A stretch of 33,973 nt of DNA. Source: Leptospirales bacterium. GTDB lineage: Bacteria > Spirochaetota > Leptospiria > Leptospirales > Leptonemataceae. The DNA lies in contig JABABJ010000160.1 in assembly GCA_014238275.1 (NCBI GenBank), positions 1 through 33,973 of the forward strand, read 5' to 3'. A program made the translations under genes and the position numbers. Below, one piece after another: positions 25,068-33,973 of this stretch (position 1 is its first letter; each line of letters opens with the position of its first letter). Under the pieces are notes generated by a model. The model did not search any database. It was not told the origin of the DNA and worked only from the letters and a program-made list of their open reading frames with translations.

Positions 25068-28000
25068 CTATTTCGATAGTTGTATAGGGTCATAGTTGAG
25101 AGCTGGTTGAAGCCAGTGTTCCATCTCAGTGAGAGATCTATTTTTACGAAGTGCATAATCTTTTACTTGATCCTTTGCAATCAGACCCAAGGCGAAATAC
25201 TGGGATTTTGGATGAGAAAAATAGAATCCGCTAACGGAGGCTGGCGGATACATTGCCATACTTTCTGTCAAAGATAGATGGATGTCCTCTTCTGCATTTA
25301 GCCATTCTAAGAGAGTTTCTTTTTCTGTATGTTCTGGTTGAGAAGGATAGCCTGGTGCAGGCCTGATACCCTGGTAGCGTTCTTTGTTCAACTCCTCAGA
25401 GCTTAAGTTTTCTTTTTTAGAGTAGCCCCAATATTCACAGCGTACCATTTCATGAAGATATTCTGCTGCTGCTTCTGCAAGTCTGTCAGCAAGAGATTTT
25501 ACTAAAATACTTTTATAGTCATCATTTTGCTTTTTATAGTGAATAGATATTTCCTCAGGCTCAATACCTGCTGTGACAGCAAATCCCCCTATGTAGTCTG
25601 TCCTTCCCCCTTCAGTAGGATCGTCTGTCAAGGGTGCTATATAATCTGCAAGGGCACGATTTGGCTCCCCCTCTCTTTTCTTGCTTTGCTGGCGGAGAGT
25701 ATGAAATACAGTCTCTTGTATTAGGTTTTTATCTGGTATTTTGGAATGTGTTGCTTTATAAACGAGTATATCATCATCCCTTGAGACGGCAGGTTCCAGC
25801 CGTAGTACACCCTTGACTATGAACTTTCTTGTTTCTGTGATGTGATCTAGCATGGAAAGGGCATCGTTTAGGAGTTTTTTTGCTTCTTCTCCATACTTGG
25901 GATGAGATAAGATGGAAGGATATTTTCCCTTCAATTCCCAAGAGCTAAAGAAAGGAGTCCAATCAATATATTCCCTTAGGACAGAGAGCTGTAGCTCAGG
26001 AAATACTATTTTCCCCATTTTCTTCGGTTTATATAAAGTGGATTGAGACCAGTCTAGTTTGCAACGGTTTTTACGAGCCTCTTGCAAGCTCAGGTATTCC
26101 TTTTTTTGCTTGCGGCTCAGATAATCCTCACGAATTTCTATGTACTTTTTTTGAATTTCCTCTGCAAATTTTTTCTTCTTTTCTTTCCCTGAATGCTCTT
26201 TTCCAATCAAAGCTTCCGTGACAGGGACACTTTTCGATGCGTCTATTACATGAACCACGCAAGCACTGTAGCAGGGATCTATTTTTACAGCAGTATGAAT
26301 CTGTGATGTAGTTGCTCCTCCTATGAGTAGAGGAATGGACATCTTAATTCGCTCCATTTCTTTTGCTATACGAATCATTTCTTCTAAAGAAGGGGTGATT
26401 AGCCCGGACAGGCCAATGATATCTACTTGCTCTTTTCGAGCAGTCTCTAAGATTTTTTCAGAAGGGACCATGACCCCAAGATCGATAATCTCAAAATTAT
26501 TGCATGAAAGCACAACCGACACAATATTTTTCCCAATATCATGAACATCTCCCTTGACAGTAGCTAGTAGAATTTTACCTCGAGAGGGTACCTTGCCCTC
26601 ATTTGAAGATTCCATATAAGGGAGAAGATAGGCAACAGAACGCTTCATAACTCTTGCACTTTTGATTACTTGTGGAAGAAACATTTTTCCTGAACCAAAG
26701 AGATCTCCGACAGTATTCATTCCATCCATCAAAGGCCCTTCAATGACTGAAATAGCTTGATCATAGATCTTTCGAGCTTCTTCAGTATCTTCTTCAATAT
26801 AGGTATCTATTCCCTGAACCAAAGAGAGTTTCAATCTTTCCTGTACTGAAAGGGATCTCCATTCATCTCTCCTAGAGATTTGGGTTTTGTCTGCTTCTTT
26901 AGGGAGATTTTCTGCAAACTGAAGGAGCCTTTCTTGGGCAGTGGAATTTAGGTTGAAAATAACTTCTTCGATACATTCTTTAAGATTTTTATCAATTTGT
27001 TCATAAACTGGAAGGCTACCAGCATTGACAATAGCCATGTCCATTCCTTTTTGAACTGCATGATACAAAAAGATGGTGTGCATAGCTCCACGGATTTTCT
27101 CATTACCTCGGAACGAAAAAGAAATATTACTTACACCTCCACTTACTTTTGCAAGAGGGAGGTTTGTTTTGATCCATTCTACAGATCGGATAAAGTCAAG
27201 TCCATAATGATTGTGTTCTTTTAGACCAGTTGCTATGGTTAGGATATTTGGATCAAAAATAATATCTTGGGGAGGAAAGAGGAGTTTCTCGACAAGGATT
27301 TGATAGGCTCTTTGGCAGATGGAGATTCGTCTTTCAAATGTGTCTGCTTGACCAGATTCATCAAATGCCATAACAACGATGGAGGCACCATATCTCTGTA
27401 TCATTCTTACTGTTGTACAGAAAGATTCTTCTCCTTCTTTCAAACTGATAGAATTTACAATACATTTTCCCTGAGCATTTTTCAGGCCTTCTTCTAAGAC
27501 TTCTGGACGCGAAGAATCAATCATGATAGGGACTCTTGCGGTATCTGGTTCTGAGGCTATGAGGCGTAAAAAATGTGCCATTTCCTTTTTGGAATCAAGC
27601 ATTGCATCATCCATGTTGATATCTATGATTTGGGCCCCAGATTCAATCTGAGTTCTTGCAACTGTGAGAGCTTCTTCATATCTTTCTGAAAGTATCAGAC
27701 GTGCAAATTTTTTAGATCCACTGATATTTGTTCTTTCCCCTATATTGACAAAATTTGTTTCTTTACGTAACTGAAATGGCTCCAGTCCACTCAACGAAAG
27801 AAGAGGAGGTGAATCAGAACAAGATTTAGAAAAAGATCTGGGAGGAATTTCTCTGACGGCTTCTTTCATAGCTGCGATATGTTCAGGAGTTGTTCCACAA
27901 CAACCACCTACTAAATTGATCAAACCCTCTTTTGCATAGGATCCAATCTGATCTTTCATAAAAGTAGGAGTTTCGTCGTAATCTCCCATTTCATTGGGAA

Positions 28001-28844
28001 GACCTGCATTTGGATAGAGGCTGACGGGAAGGCTACTGAGTTTGGCAATTTCCTGTAAAAATGGACGCATCTGTTCTGAGCCAAGGGCACAGTTGATTCC
28101 TACACTGAAGACATGAGGTATAAACTCTATGGAAAACCAGAATGCAGAAAGCGTTTGACCCGAAAGAGTTCGCCCACTTTGATCCGTGATTGTTACAGAT
28201 ACCATCACGGGAAGTTGGATATTTTTTTCTTGAAAGGAATCATAAGCAGCATAAAGAGCGGCTTTACAGTTCAATGTATCAAAAACAGTTTCAATGAGAA
28301 TGATATCCACTCCCCCTTCAATGAGGGCATTGATTTGAGAGCGATAGGCTTCTTTCATCTCTTCAAAGCTTATGGCACGGTAAGAAGGACGGTCTACATC
28401 AGGGGAAAGAGAGAGAGTTTTATTAGTAGGACCTACCGCCCCTGCCACAAAACAGAGTCTTCCTTTTTCCTCTTGTTTTTTGACCGATTCTACGGCAAGT
28501 CTTGATGCTGCAAGATTGATCTTTTCTATCTCTGATTGCATTTGATAGTCTGACTGGGAAATAGAATTGGAATTGAAGGTATTGGTTTCGATAATATCTG
28601 ATCCTGCTTCTAAGAAGGATGTATGAATCGAATGGATGATATCTGGTCTTGTCAAAGAGAGTATATCATGATTTCCATTCAGTTCACAAGGATGATTGGA
28701 GTAGAGGGGATTACGAAAGTCTTCTTCCTGTAGTTTGAATTGCTGGATCATCGTCCCCATACCACCGTCCAAAAGTAGGATTTTCTTCTTGAGAGCCTCT
28801 TGTAAGAGGATGGTTCTCTTGTTTTGCTGAGTTTGGGTTTTCAC
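25068..28844 (-). CDS. metH: cobalamin-dependent methionine synthase
   Basis: MetH transfers a methyl group from 5-methyltetrahydrofolate to homocysteine through methylcobalamin. The 1258-residue protein contains all four modules. The homocysteine domain starts [16 protein letters not shown] (23-38), with zinc ligands Cys252, Cys315 and Cys316 (in [12 protein letters not shown]). The pterin domain starts [17 protein letters not shown] (about 367-383). The cobalamin domain has DVHDIGK (766-772, axial-ligand His768). The C-terminal AdoMet activation domain has [12 protein letters not shown] and [11 protein letters not shown]. Length matches E. coli MetH (1227). The start is a GTG at 28844 in a reasonable family position; no ribosome site stands out. 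In the 257 bp upstream (28845-29101) I see no cobalamin or SAM riboswitch signature. MurB follows downstream. Confidence 0.98.
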   Translation of the reverse strand: MKTQTQQNKRTILLQEALKKKILLLDGGMGTMIQQFKLQEEDFRNPLYSNHPCELNGNHDILSLTRPDIIHSIHTSFLEAGSDIIETNTFNSNSISQSDYQMQSEIEKINLAASRLAVESVKKQEEKGRLCFVAGAVGPTNKTLSLSPDVDRPSYRAISFEEMKEAYRSQINALIEGGVDIILIETVFDTLNCKAALYAAYDSFQEKNIQLPVMVSVTITDQSGRTLSGQTLSAFWFSIEFIPHVFSVGINCALGSEQMRPFLQEIAKLSSLPVSLYPNAGLPNEMGDYDETPTFMKDQIGSYAKEGLINLVGGCCGTTPEHIAAMKEAVREIPPRSFSKSCSDSPPLLSLSGLEPFQLRKETNFVNIGERTNISGSKKFARLILSERYEEALTVARTQIESGAQIIDINMDDAMLDSKKEMAHFLRLIASEPDTARVPIMIDSSRPEVLEEGLKNAQGKCIVNSISLKEGEESFCTTVRMIQRYGASIVVMAFDESGQADTFERRISICQRAYQILVEKLLFPPQDIIFDPNILTIATGLKEHNHYGLDFIRSVEWIKTNLPLAKVSGGVSNISFSFRGNEKIRGAMHTIFLYHAVQKGMDMAIVNAGSLPVYEQIDKNLKECIEEVIFNLNSTAQERLLQFAENLPKEADKTQISRRDEWRSLSVQERLKLSLVQGIDTYIEEDTEEARKIYDQAISVIEGPLMDGMNTVGDLFGSGKMFLPQVIKSARVMKRSVAYLLPYMESSNEGKVPSRGKILLATVKGDVHDIGKNIVSVVLSCNNFEIIDLGVMVPSEKILETARKEQVDIIGLSGLITPSLEEMIRIAKEMERIKMSIPLLIGGATTSQIHTAVKIDPCYSACVVHVIDASKSVPVTEALIGKEHSGKEKKKKFAEEIQKKYIEIREDYLSRKQKKEYLSLQEARKNRCKLDWSQSTLYKPKKMGKIVFPELQLSVLREYIDWTPFFSSWELKGKYPSILSHPKYGEEAKKLLNDALSMLDHITETRKFIVKGVLRLEPAVSRDDDILVYKATHSKIPDKNLIQETVFHTLRQQSKKREGEPNRALADYIAPLTDDPTEGGRTDYIGGFAVTAGIEPEEISIHYKKQNDDYKSILVKSLADRLAEAAAEYLHEMVRCEYWGYSKKENLSSEELNKERYQGIRPAPGYPSQPEHTEKETLLEWLNAEEDIHLSLTESMAMYPPASVSGFYFSHPKSQYFALGLIAKDQVKDYALRKNRSLTEMEHWLQPALNYDPIQLSK

Positions 28845-29101
28845 GGAATAGGGAAATCGATTCTTTTGGTAGGACTTTCTTTGCCCATATCGATAAGATT
28901 CATTTGATATAGTGTTCTATTACTCCATATTAAAAAAGAATAAATTAAGGCTGGTTTTTTAAGCAGTACACTGTCAATTCAAAAACACTCAAAAAAAGAT
29001 AGACAAAATTTCTCTTAGGAACAAGCCTTGTAAAGGATCGAGTGAATCTCTCCTGAATGATGGAAGTAGGAGTAGGATGAGATGGGTCTTTTTTTGTTTC
29101 T

Positions 29102-29986
29102 GTGAGCCTCATCAAGAAGTTTGATTTTTTGCCGTATCGTTTTTCGTACTGCTCTTTCTTTTTCATCTTTTTCGTCTTTTTTTTTCGACTTTCCTTTGTA
29201 TATTCAGCTCCTCTTTTCGCTCGTGACTTTCTTCATGATTACCAAATTTATCTAAAACGGAATGAGTCTTCCCGCACACGACAGTCTCTTGAAAAGATAG
29301 AGCTCCAGTGGGCAAGCCCCTTCTATCATTTGCCATCCTCCTTTTTCCCTTCGCCAAGACTATTTGATCCTAAACTTAACCTATATGAGAAAACCATTCT
29401 TCGTCGCTCTCAAAGTCTCTATCTGGCAGCCCTAAAAGCTCTGAAAAAAACCAAAAAAAACCAAAAAAAAACCTCATCTCTCCTATATCCTCTTCCTTCT
29501 CGATTCAAACCGACTCTTACTGGACAATCCAAACGAAAAGAGAAGGCTTTCTTCCTCAAACAGCATCAAATCGCAGCAAATTACTCACTAGAAGCATGCA
29601 GGACTCTATATGAAATCAAGAGCCAAGAGATCATAGACACTTCATTCTTTCAAGAGCTAAGAAAAAGTTCATGTCGTCTGTATAGCGTTGCTTCTATACA
29701 GCTTAAGCAATATGTGTCTTCCCTTCAAATACTAAAGGATTATTTACAGCTTGACGGGACAGAACAGGAATGGCCTCTTCATTACTATCTAAGTGTTTGC
29801 TATTCTCATATCTATAGGGCAGAGAAAAAGAATCGCTCAATAGGAGACGATCATCTTCGAAGAACACGTCGTAGAAAAAATATCCATTATCTCAGAGCAG
29901 TAGCACTAAAGTTTGGCTCTGGCTCCAAAGAATATAAAGAATCCCTAAATCAAATTCACTTAGATGAGCTTGGTCCTCCTCGTTAA
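29102..29986 (+). CDS. exported helical protein, unknown function
   Basis: The 294-residue product starts with GTG and has a hydrophobic stretch (about 18-34, FFFIFFVFFFRLSFVYSA) that fits a signal peptide with cleavage near YSAPLFA. The mature part is very basic and mostly helical: YLKRNESSRTRQSLEKIEL, then RRSQSLYLAALKALKKTKKN, QIAANYSLEACRTLYEIKSQ, and LHYYLSVCYSHIYRAEKK. The last segment resembles a TPR-type or other helical-hairpin repeat, but no clear repeat register is seen. The lysine-rich patch near 115-125 is encoded by an A-rich tract (29443-29470). It lies 38 bp before mqnA on the same strand. A role in the periplasm, for example with flagella, is conceivable in a spirochaete but unsupported. 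Confidence 0.6.
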   Translation: MSLIKKFDFLPYRFSYCSFFFIFFVFFFRLSFVYSAPLFARDFLHDYQIYLKRNESSRTRQSLEKIELQWASPFYHLPSSFFPSPRLFDPKLNLYEKTILRRSQSLYLAALKALKKTKKNQKKTSSLLYPLPSRFKPTLTGQSKRKEKAFFLKQHQIAANYSLEACRTLYEIKSQEIIDTSFFQELRKSSCRLYSVASIQLKQYVSSLQILKDYLQLDGTEQEWPLHYYLSVCYSHIYRAEKKNRSIGDDHLRRTRRRKNIHYLRAVALKFGSGSKEYKESLNQIHLDELGPPR

Positions 29987-30024
29987 TTTCTTGACGATTT
30001 CCATTCAGTAAAGACATCTGAATC

Positions 30025-30927
30025 ATGCGTATTGGTATAGTTCGTTTCCTTAATGCAAGACCACTAGATTATGCTATACGTAGATTGAGCCTTGCAGGTT
30101 CTACAATCCATCTTGCTTCATCGGAATCTCCACAAAGAATAGAAATCATCGAGGAAGATCCTTCAAGACTTTGCGACCTTCTCTTGCAAGGGAAGCTGGA
30201 CTGTGCATTGATTAGTTCAGTGGAGTGCCTTCGAAACCCTACTCAGATTGGATGGTGTCAAACCGTAGGAATTTGTACTCATAAGAGATCTCATTCTATT
30301 CTTTACATACGGAGGAATCCTACGACTATTTCTCAGAGAGACTTTCCTTCTTCCTTTCCGACTTCCTTTCCGAAAGAAGCCTCTGTTTCTAAGATGTACT
30401 ATGATCGTGCATCTCGAAGCTCTGTTGCATTATGGAAGTGTTTATATCTTCAGAGCCATGAAAATCTCCCTGAAAGCGAAGAAATCCCATCTTCTGAAAT
30501 CCCTCGATTGGTCAGACAAGAGGGAGTTGGAGGTATATTGATTGGAGATCCTGCATTGCAGTTTTTGGAAGATTTGAAATCCACAAAAAGGGAAGGAGAG
30601 AAATGGATTGTGACTGATCTTGGCGAATGGTGGTATGAGAAAGAAGGGCTTCCTTTTGTTTTTGCACTTTGGGCCTATCCTCTCAATCGACCCATCCATG
30701 ATAGCTTTTTCGAAGATTCCTTGCAAGAAGGACTAGAGCATATAAGCGATATATTGCAACAAAATAGAGATTCTTTTCATGACTCAAAGCACTATCTAAC
30801 AGAAATACTTCATTATCGTCTAGGAAAAGAAGAAAAACTCTCTCTCAAACATTTTTCCAAATATCTCAAAAAATACGGCTTAGACATAGGTAGAGTAGGG
30901 CAAAAAAATAGGATAGACGGGGGATAG
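30025..30927 (+). CDS. mqnA: chorismate dehydratase MqnA (futalosine pathway)
   Basis: MqnA converts chorismate to 3-[(1-carboxyvinyl)oxy]benzoate, the first step of the futalosine route to menaquinone. The 300-residue protein begins with the family start MRIGIVRFLNARPLDYAIR. The two-lobed periplasmic-binding-protein-like fold is indicated by CDLLLQGKLDCALISSVE (about 52-69) with the following SVECL, SSVALWKCLYLQ (about 133-144), VGGILIGDPALQF and DLGEWWYEKEGLPFVFALWA (about 193-212). Length is slightly greater than the usual 270-285, mainly through a polar insertion near 105-125 and a basic tail. The UbiA-type prenyltransferase 65 bp downstream fits the same pathway. Confidence 0.93.
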   Translation: MRIGIVRFLNARPLDYAIRRLSLAGSTIHLASSESPQRIEIIEEDPSRLCDLLLQGKLDCALISSVECLRNPTQIGWCQTVGICTHKRSHSILYIRRNPTTISQRDFPSSFPTSFPKEASVSKMYYDRASRSSVALWKCLYLQSHENLPESEEIPSSEIPRLVRQEGVGGILIGDPALQFLEDLKSTKREGEKWIVTDLGEWWYEKEGLPFVFALWAYPLNRPIHDSFFEDSLQEGLEHISDILQQNRDSFHDSKHYLTEILHYRLGKEEKLSLKHFSKYLKKYGLDIGRVGQKNRIDGG

Positions 30928-30992
30928 CCCTCCTTAAACTCAGGAGAAAGTTTTTTAGAGTAGTTCCAAAATCCTGCCAGAGATATTCAGCC

Positions 30993-31889
30993 ATGTTATT
31001 ATTTCAAGCCACACGAAAATATCTTTCCATGATCCGATTTGAGCATTCTCTTTTTGCTCTCCCCATGGCTTATATAGCTCTTGTAGAAACTTTTCCCTAT
31101 TTTGAGGGCGATTCACAAGAATTTTTACTAATTCTTGTGAAGATAAGCATTTGTATGGTATTTCTAAGAAGCACTGCTATGGGATTCAATCGCCTAGTAG
31201 ATCGAAAATATGATAAAGAAAACCAGCGTACTTCGAGGCGTGAGCTTCCTTCGGGAACTTTATCTGTAGAACAAGTGTGGTTCTTTGTCATTTTATGTGC
31301 AGTAGTCTTTTTACTTTCTTCTGCTTCTATTAATCTTCTTACTGGAATTGGAGGTCCTATTGTCCTGATTTTAGTTTGTTTTTATTCCTATACGAAGCGG
31401 TTTACTTGGATGTGCCATTTCGTTTTGGGGCTTTCTATAGGAATTACACCCCTTGCTGTCTGGATTGCTGTATTAGAACGAGCTGATCTTCTTGCTTTTC
31501 TTTGGAGTGGAGGATTGATGATGTACATAGCTGGTTTTGATATACTCTACTCCTGTCAGGATGCAGACTTTGATCATAAACAAGGACTTCACTCCATTCC
31601 AGCCCAATGGGGAATTCAGGCTTCTTTATGGACAGCACGAGTATCTCATATTACATCCCTTCTTTTTTTCGTTGCTGCTGGGGAAGTAGCAAAAAGGGGA
31701 TGGTTCTTTTTTGCTATGATTCTGGCGATAGGGCTTCTTTTACTTAGAGGGCATCTTGCAGCACGAGAAAAGAACCTAAGTACTCTTCCCCCTATCTTTT
31801 TTCATGTAAATCTCCCGATAAGTACAATCCTCCTTTTGGGAATTTTATTCGATGAAAGAGTAAATCTACTGTTTCATCTTTTTCTTTGA
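30993..31889 (+). CDS. mqnP: UbiA-family prenyltransferase, probable MqnP
   Basis: The 298-residue integral membrane protein has about eight or nine membrane helices and both aspartate-rich motifs of UbiA prenyltransferases: NRLVDRKYDKENQRTSRREL (about 66-85) and DILYSCQDADFDHKQGLHSI (about 184-203), which bind the Mg2+-polyprenyl diphosphate and the aromatic acceptor. The N-terminal MIRFEHSLFALPMAYIAL is typical of the 4-hydroxybenzoate/MqnP branch. Its position immediately after mqnA suggests the futalosine-pathway prenyltransferase MqnP, which prenylates 1,4-dihydroxy-6-naphthoate, rather than UbiA proper. The two cannot be separated from sequence alone. No ubiquinone genes are visible in the window. 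Confidence 0.88.
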   Translation: MLLFQATRKYLSMIRFEHSLFALPMAYIALVETFPYFEGDSQEFLLILVKISICMVFLRSTAMGFNRLVDRKYDKENQRTSRRELPSGTLSVEQVWFFVILCAVVFLLSSASINLLTGIGGPIVLILVCFYSYTKRFTWMCHFVLGLSIGITPLAVWIAVLERADLLAFLWSGGLMMYIAGFDILYSCQDADFDHKQGLHSIPAQWGIQASLWTARVSHITSLLFFVAAGEVAKRGWFFFAMILAIGLLLLRGHLAAREKNLSTLPPIFFHVNLPISTILLLGILFDERVNLLFHLFL

Positions 31890-31926
31890 CGAACATATCT
31901 TTTCATAAGCCCTCTACGGTAGCCTC

Positions 31927-33786
31927 TTATTGTGAGGCACACTGCACAAAGTTCGTTCCTTGCCCACAGAGGAGAACTCCTTCGATTTGAGCATTATTCT
32001 CGTCCTCCTTGTATGACTTGAGGGTAGGGTACTTACCATTTTCAGAATCCAAGACCCAGTTATTTGTACTCCATCCGAAACCTGGGAAATCGGTTTCAGT
32101 GTCAGCACTAGTCAGAGTCCTGAGCCCTGACTTATCTGTTTGTTGGACTCTTGCACCCCCGCTACCGACTCCATCCGAACCAGACAATCTGTAATTGGCT
32201 CGGATGATAGGATCCATGATAGTACCGTGACTACTAAGTCCTATATCACCTAGGAAACCAGTACCATTCACCCCAGCTTTTGTGGCATAGCAGTATTCAA
32301 TTGTGCTAGTGGTGTCAGCAGTAGCACTACTAGAAACAGCAGCTCTGCCTACAAATCCGCCTACTGCATCAGGATCACTGCTACCTTCTGGAATTCCACC
32401 GCTATCGGGAGTTCCCGTGCTATAGCTATTTTGGATAATACCCACATTTCCTCCCACGAAACCTCCTACTTGATCATCAGCACCAGTACCACCAAAGACA
32501 TTTCCAGTCGAATAACTGTTTCGGATGATAGCTACTACTGCATTTACGCCCACTAAACCTCCAGCTCTCGTCGCACCACCATTATCACCATAGACATCTC
32601 CAGTCGAATAACTATTCTGAATGGTTCCTCTATTCCATCCCACTAACCCACCTGGGAGACTATTTGGGTTGCTTTTAGAGTCGTTTAATGTCACTGTGAT
32701 TCCTATAGAAGAGACCTTGTCTATGATGACATCATCTCTTAGTTTTATGTCAGGGCCAGTGGCACCAACTCTACCTGCGAGAACGCCAATGTTAATCACT
32801 ACTGGGGCGTTGGGGTCGCTAGGATCTGCCATATAAGTACTTCGAACCTCTGTTCCGTCTCCCATAAATTTCAGGTTTTCTATTCGTATTGGCTCTGCCT
32901 CTGTACCTGCTACAAATCCAAAAAAGCCTGCATGGCGGAGAGCAGTATTGACTCTAAAATTTTGTATGGTATATCCGTTCCCGTTAAAATTACCGGTAAA
33001 TGGAGTAGTGTAATCCTCACCTACTGGCTCCCATATATTGCCACTACCCAAAGTAATATCCGTCATCAACTCATAGCCATTGCATTTGCTGATTCCTTCT
33101 TGACCTCCGCAACCATTCATTGAAGGAGTAGTTACTCCATCTGAATAGCTTGCACCAGACAGGTCGTTACGGATATTGTCGAGCATGTCGAAACCCGAAA
33201 GACCATCTATTATCTCGTGGCCAATTTCAATCAAACCGTCGCCGTCATCGTCTATATCTACATTGTTAGCTACTTGATCGTCATCATTATCGATAAGGGG
33301 ATCTTCCGTTGCATCTTCACAACCATCGCTATCATAGTCGTTACTTTGCTGACCATCGCTTGGGAGTCCTAGATCACTTATGAAATCTGAGTTCTCACTC
33401 GTACGACACTTGTCTAGCTCACTACCATCTTCACCTATGTCAGGTACATTGTCGTTGTCATCGTCAGGGTCTTCGACATCATCTTGACAACCATCGCCAT
33501 CATAGTCGTTACTTTGCTGACCATCGCTTGGGAGTCCTAGATCACTTATGAAATCTGGGCTAACACTCGGACTACAAAGGTCTAATGTTTCACCTTCTTC
33601 ATCTACGTCATTTACTCCATCATTATCCGTATCATCCGGATTTTCCTGATTACCCTGAGTCTCACCTGGATTATCATCTTCCACAAAGACAGCCAAAGGA
33701 CTTCCACACCCAACCAGAAGGAGGGCGGCTATCAAACAAACCACATATGCGAAAACCGCATTTAATTTCCTAATCACGCTTGGCAT
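31927..33786 (-). CDS. GLUG-motif lipoprotein with thrombospondin type 3-like Asp-rich repeats
   Basis: From ATG 33786 the product has 619 residues; ATG 33816 would add 10. The signal peptide ends in the lipobox LLVGC, so it is probably lipidated at that Cys. Next come Asp-rich calcium-binding-type repeats (DTDNDGVNDVDEEG, DYDGDGC..D..DPDDDNDNVP, DIDDDGDGL), including two 56-residue modules that are nearly identical. The middle to C-terminal part has at least four GLUG-type units (AGGLVGVNA, VGGFVGGNVGIIQNSYSTG, VGGFVGRA) likely to form a beta-solenoid. This architecture fits a large surface-exposed lipoprotein or adhesin. Base use is richer in G+C than in its neighbours by eye. It is convergent with mqnP. 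Confidence 0.88.
   Translation of the reverse strand: MPSVIRKLNAVFAYVVCLIAALLLVGCGSPLAVFVEDDNPGETQGNQENPDDTDNDGVNDVDEEGETLDLCSPSVSPDFISDLGLPSDGQQSNDYDGDGCQDDVEDPDDDNDNVPDIGEDGSELDKCRTSENSDFISDLGLPSDGQQSNDYDSDGCEDATEDPLIDNDDDQVANNVDIDDDGDGLIEIGHEIIDGLSGFDMLDNIRNDLSGASYSDGVTTPSMNGCGGQEGISKCNGYELMTDITLGSGNIWEPVGEDYTTPFTGNFNGNGYTIQNFRVNTALRHAGFFGFVAGTEAEPIRIENLKFMGDGTEVRSTYMADPSDPNAPVVINIGVLAGRVGATGPDIKLRDDVIIDKVSSIGITVTLNDSKSNPNSLPGGLVGWNRGTIQNSYSTGDVYGDNGGATRAGGLVGVNAVVAIIRNSYSTGNVFGGTGADDQVGGFVGGNVGIIQNSYSTGTPDSGGIPEGSSDPDAVGGFVGRAAVSSSATADTTSTIEYCYATKAGVNGTGFLGDIGLSSHGTIMDPIIRANYRLSGSDGVGSGGARVQQTDKSGLRTLTSADTETDFPGFGWSTNNWVLDSENGKYPTLKSYKEDENNAQIEGVLLCGQGTNFVQCASQ
33331..33557 (-). repeat. 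59-bp perfect direct repeat inside the lipoprotein gene
   Basis: 33331-33389 and 33499-33557 are identical over 59 bp and 168 bp apart, exactly 56 codons. They encode the repeated DFISDLGLPSDGQQSNDYD segment and are followed by similar but diverged Asp-rich codons. The spacing keeps frame, so modules can be gained or lost by recombination. Confidence 0.9.
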
Positions 33787-33857
33787 GCTATAAAGCCATG
33801 CCAATTTGTCAAGCATTTTTTTTGTGTTGAGGTATCAAACCCATAGACATTTGTTAC

Positions 33858-33905
33858 ACTTAGAGATAAGTATCTATTTGCCAAAATAGATACTTATCTC
33901 TAAGT
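33858..33905. promoter_or_regulatory. 22-bp perfect palindrome between divergent genes
   Basis: 33858-33879 pairs perfectly with 33884-33905 around a 4-nt loop (gcca). It lies between the minus-strand lipoprotein (start 33786) and the plus-strand gene starting at 33944. The arms (start acttagagataagtatctat) are AT-rich. It could be a double operator for a dimeric regulator of both genes, a transcript hairpin, or a terminator. The location close upstream of two starts favours regulation. Confidence 0.6.
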
Positions 33906-33943
33906 TGTACATATAAAAAATAATAATTAGGAGGTAATTATTT

Positions 33944-33973
33944 ATGAATAATTACGATGATATTCTTGAGAAA
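33944..33973 (+). CDS. start of a gene running off the window (partial)
   Basis: An ATG at 33944 is preceded by a strong ribosome site (taggaggtaat) at good spacing and opens a frame encoding MNNYDDILEK before the window ends. No function can be assigned from ten residues. It is divergent from the repeat lipoprotein and lies 39 bp after the 22-bp palindrome. Confidence 0.55.
   Translation, partial: MNNYDDILEK

Noticed and set aside
28845-29101. Cobalamin or SAM riboswitch upstream of metH
   Set aside because: I looked for a B12 box and SAM-I-type core in the minus-strand leader and saw neither.

Overview
The window is AT-rich bacterial chromosome (roughly 40% G+C by eye, not counted) and looks like a spirochaete related to Leptospirales. 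The reasons are the gene set (hfq, sucCD, groES-groEL, cobalamin-dependent metH, futalosine-pathway menaquinone genes, bactofilin, an ECF sigma factor), several exported proteins with loose spirochaete-type lipoboxes, and scattered short transcription units on both strands. GroEL resembles Leptospira GroEL as I remember it but is clearly diverged, so I would not name a genus.

Layout. 1-385: a GC-rich set of near-perfect hairpins containing two copies of a structured repeat. 386-1294: a small exported protein and a DoxX-like membrane protein. 1295-1588: repeat relics and a possible transposase fragment. 1589-2823: a UVR-motif protein followed by a bactofilin. 2844-4522 (minus): an exported protein, an inositol-monophosphatase-family phosphatase and hfq, tightly packed. 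4766-5110: a lysine-rich unknown. 5101-7288 (minus): sucC-sucD. 7433-7642: rpsU. 7691-8581 (minus): dapF, divergent from leuS (8684-11404). 11515-13537 (minus): groES-groEL behind a long leader. 13952-14475: pterin carbinolamine dehydratase and a small unknown. 14544-14882 (minus): an XRE regulator. 15406-16614: a lipoprotein and an M50B-like membrane protease. 16627-17583 (minus): an M23 endopeptidase. 17675-19795: an unusual sigma factor and an unknown soluble protein. 19806-20312 (minus): a lipoprotein. 20481-22367 (minus): a solitary DUF262-DUF1524 (GmrSD/BrxU-like) nuclease, the only clear defence gene. 22490-23566: a family 2 glycosyltransferase. 23567-23932: repeat-rich spacer. 23933-28844 (minus): murB and metH. 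29102-31889: an unknown helical exported protein, mqnA and a UbiA-type prenyltransferase. 31927-33786 (minus): a lipoprotein with calcium-binding-type repeats and GLUG motifs. From 33944: the first ten codons of a gene running off the window.

Functionally this is mostly housekeeping: TCA-cycle substrate-level phosphorylation, lysine/peptidoglycan precursor and cell-wall steps (dapF, murB, M23), methionine synthesis, menaquinone synthesis, protein folding, translation and RNA-based regulation. Accessory signals are the structured repeats at 1-228 with a degenerate relative near 23721, a second short dispersed repeat near 1499, 20421 and 23896, the solitary restriction-like nuclease, the sigma factor with an atypical C-terminal half, and the repeat lipoprotein with the 22-bp perfect palindrome upstream. 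No tRNA, rRNA, CRISPR array or intact insertion sequence was seen.
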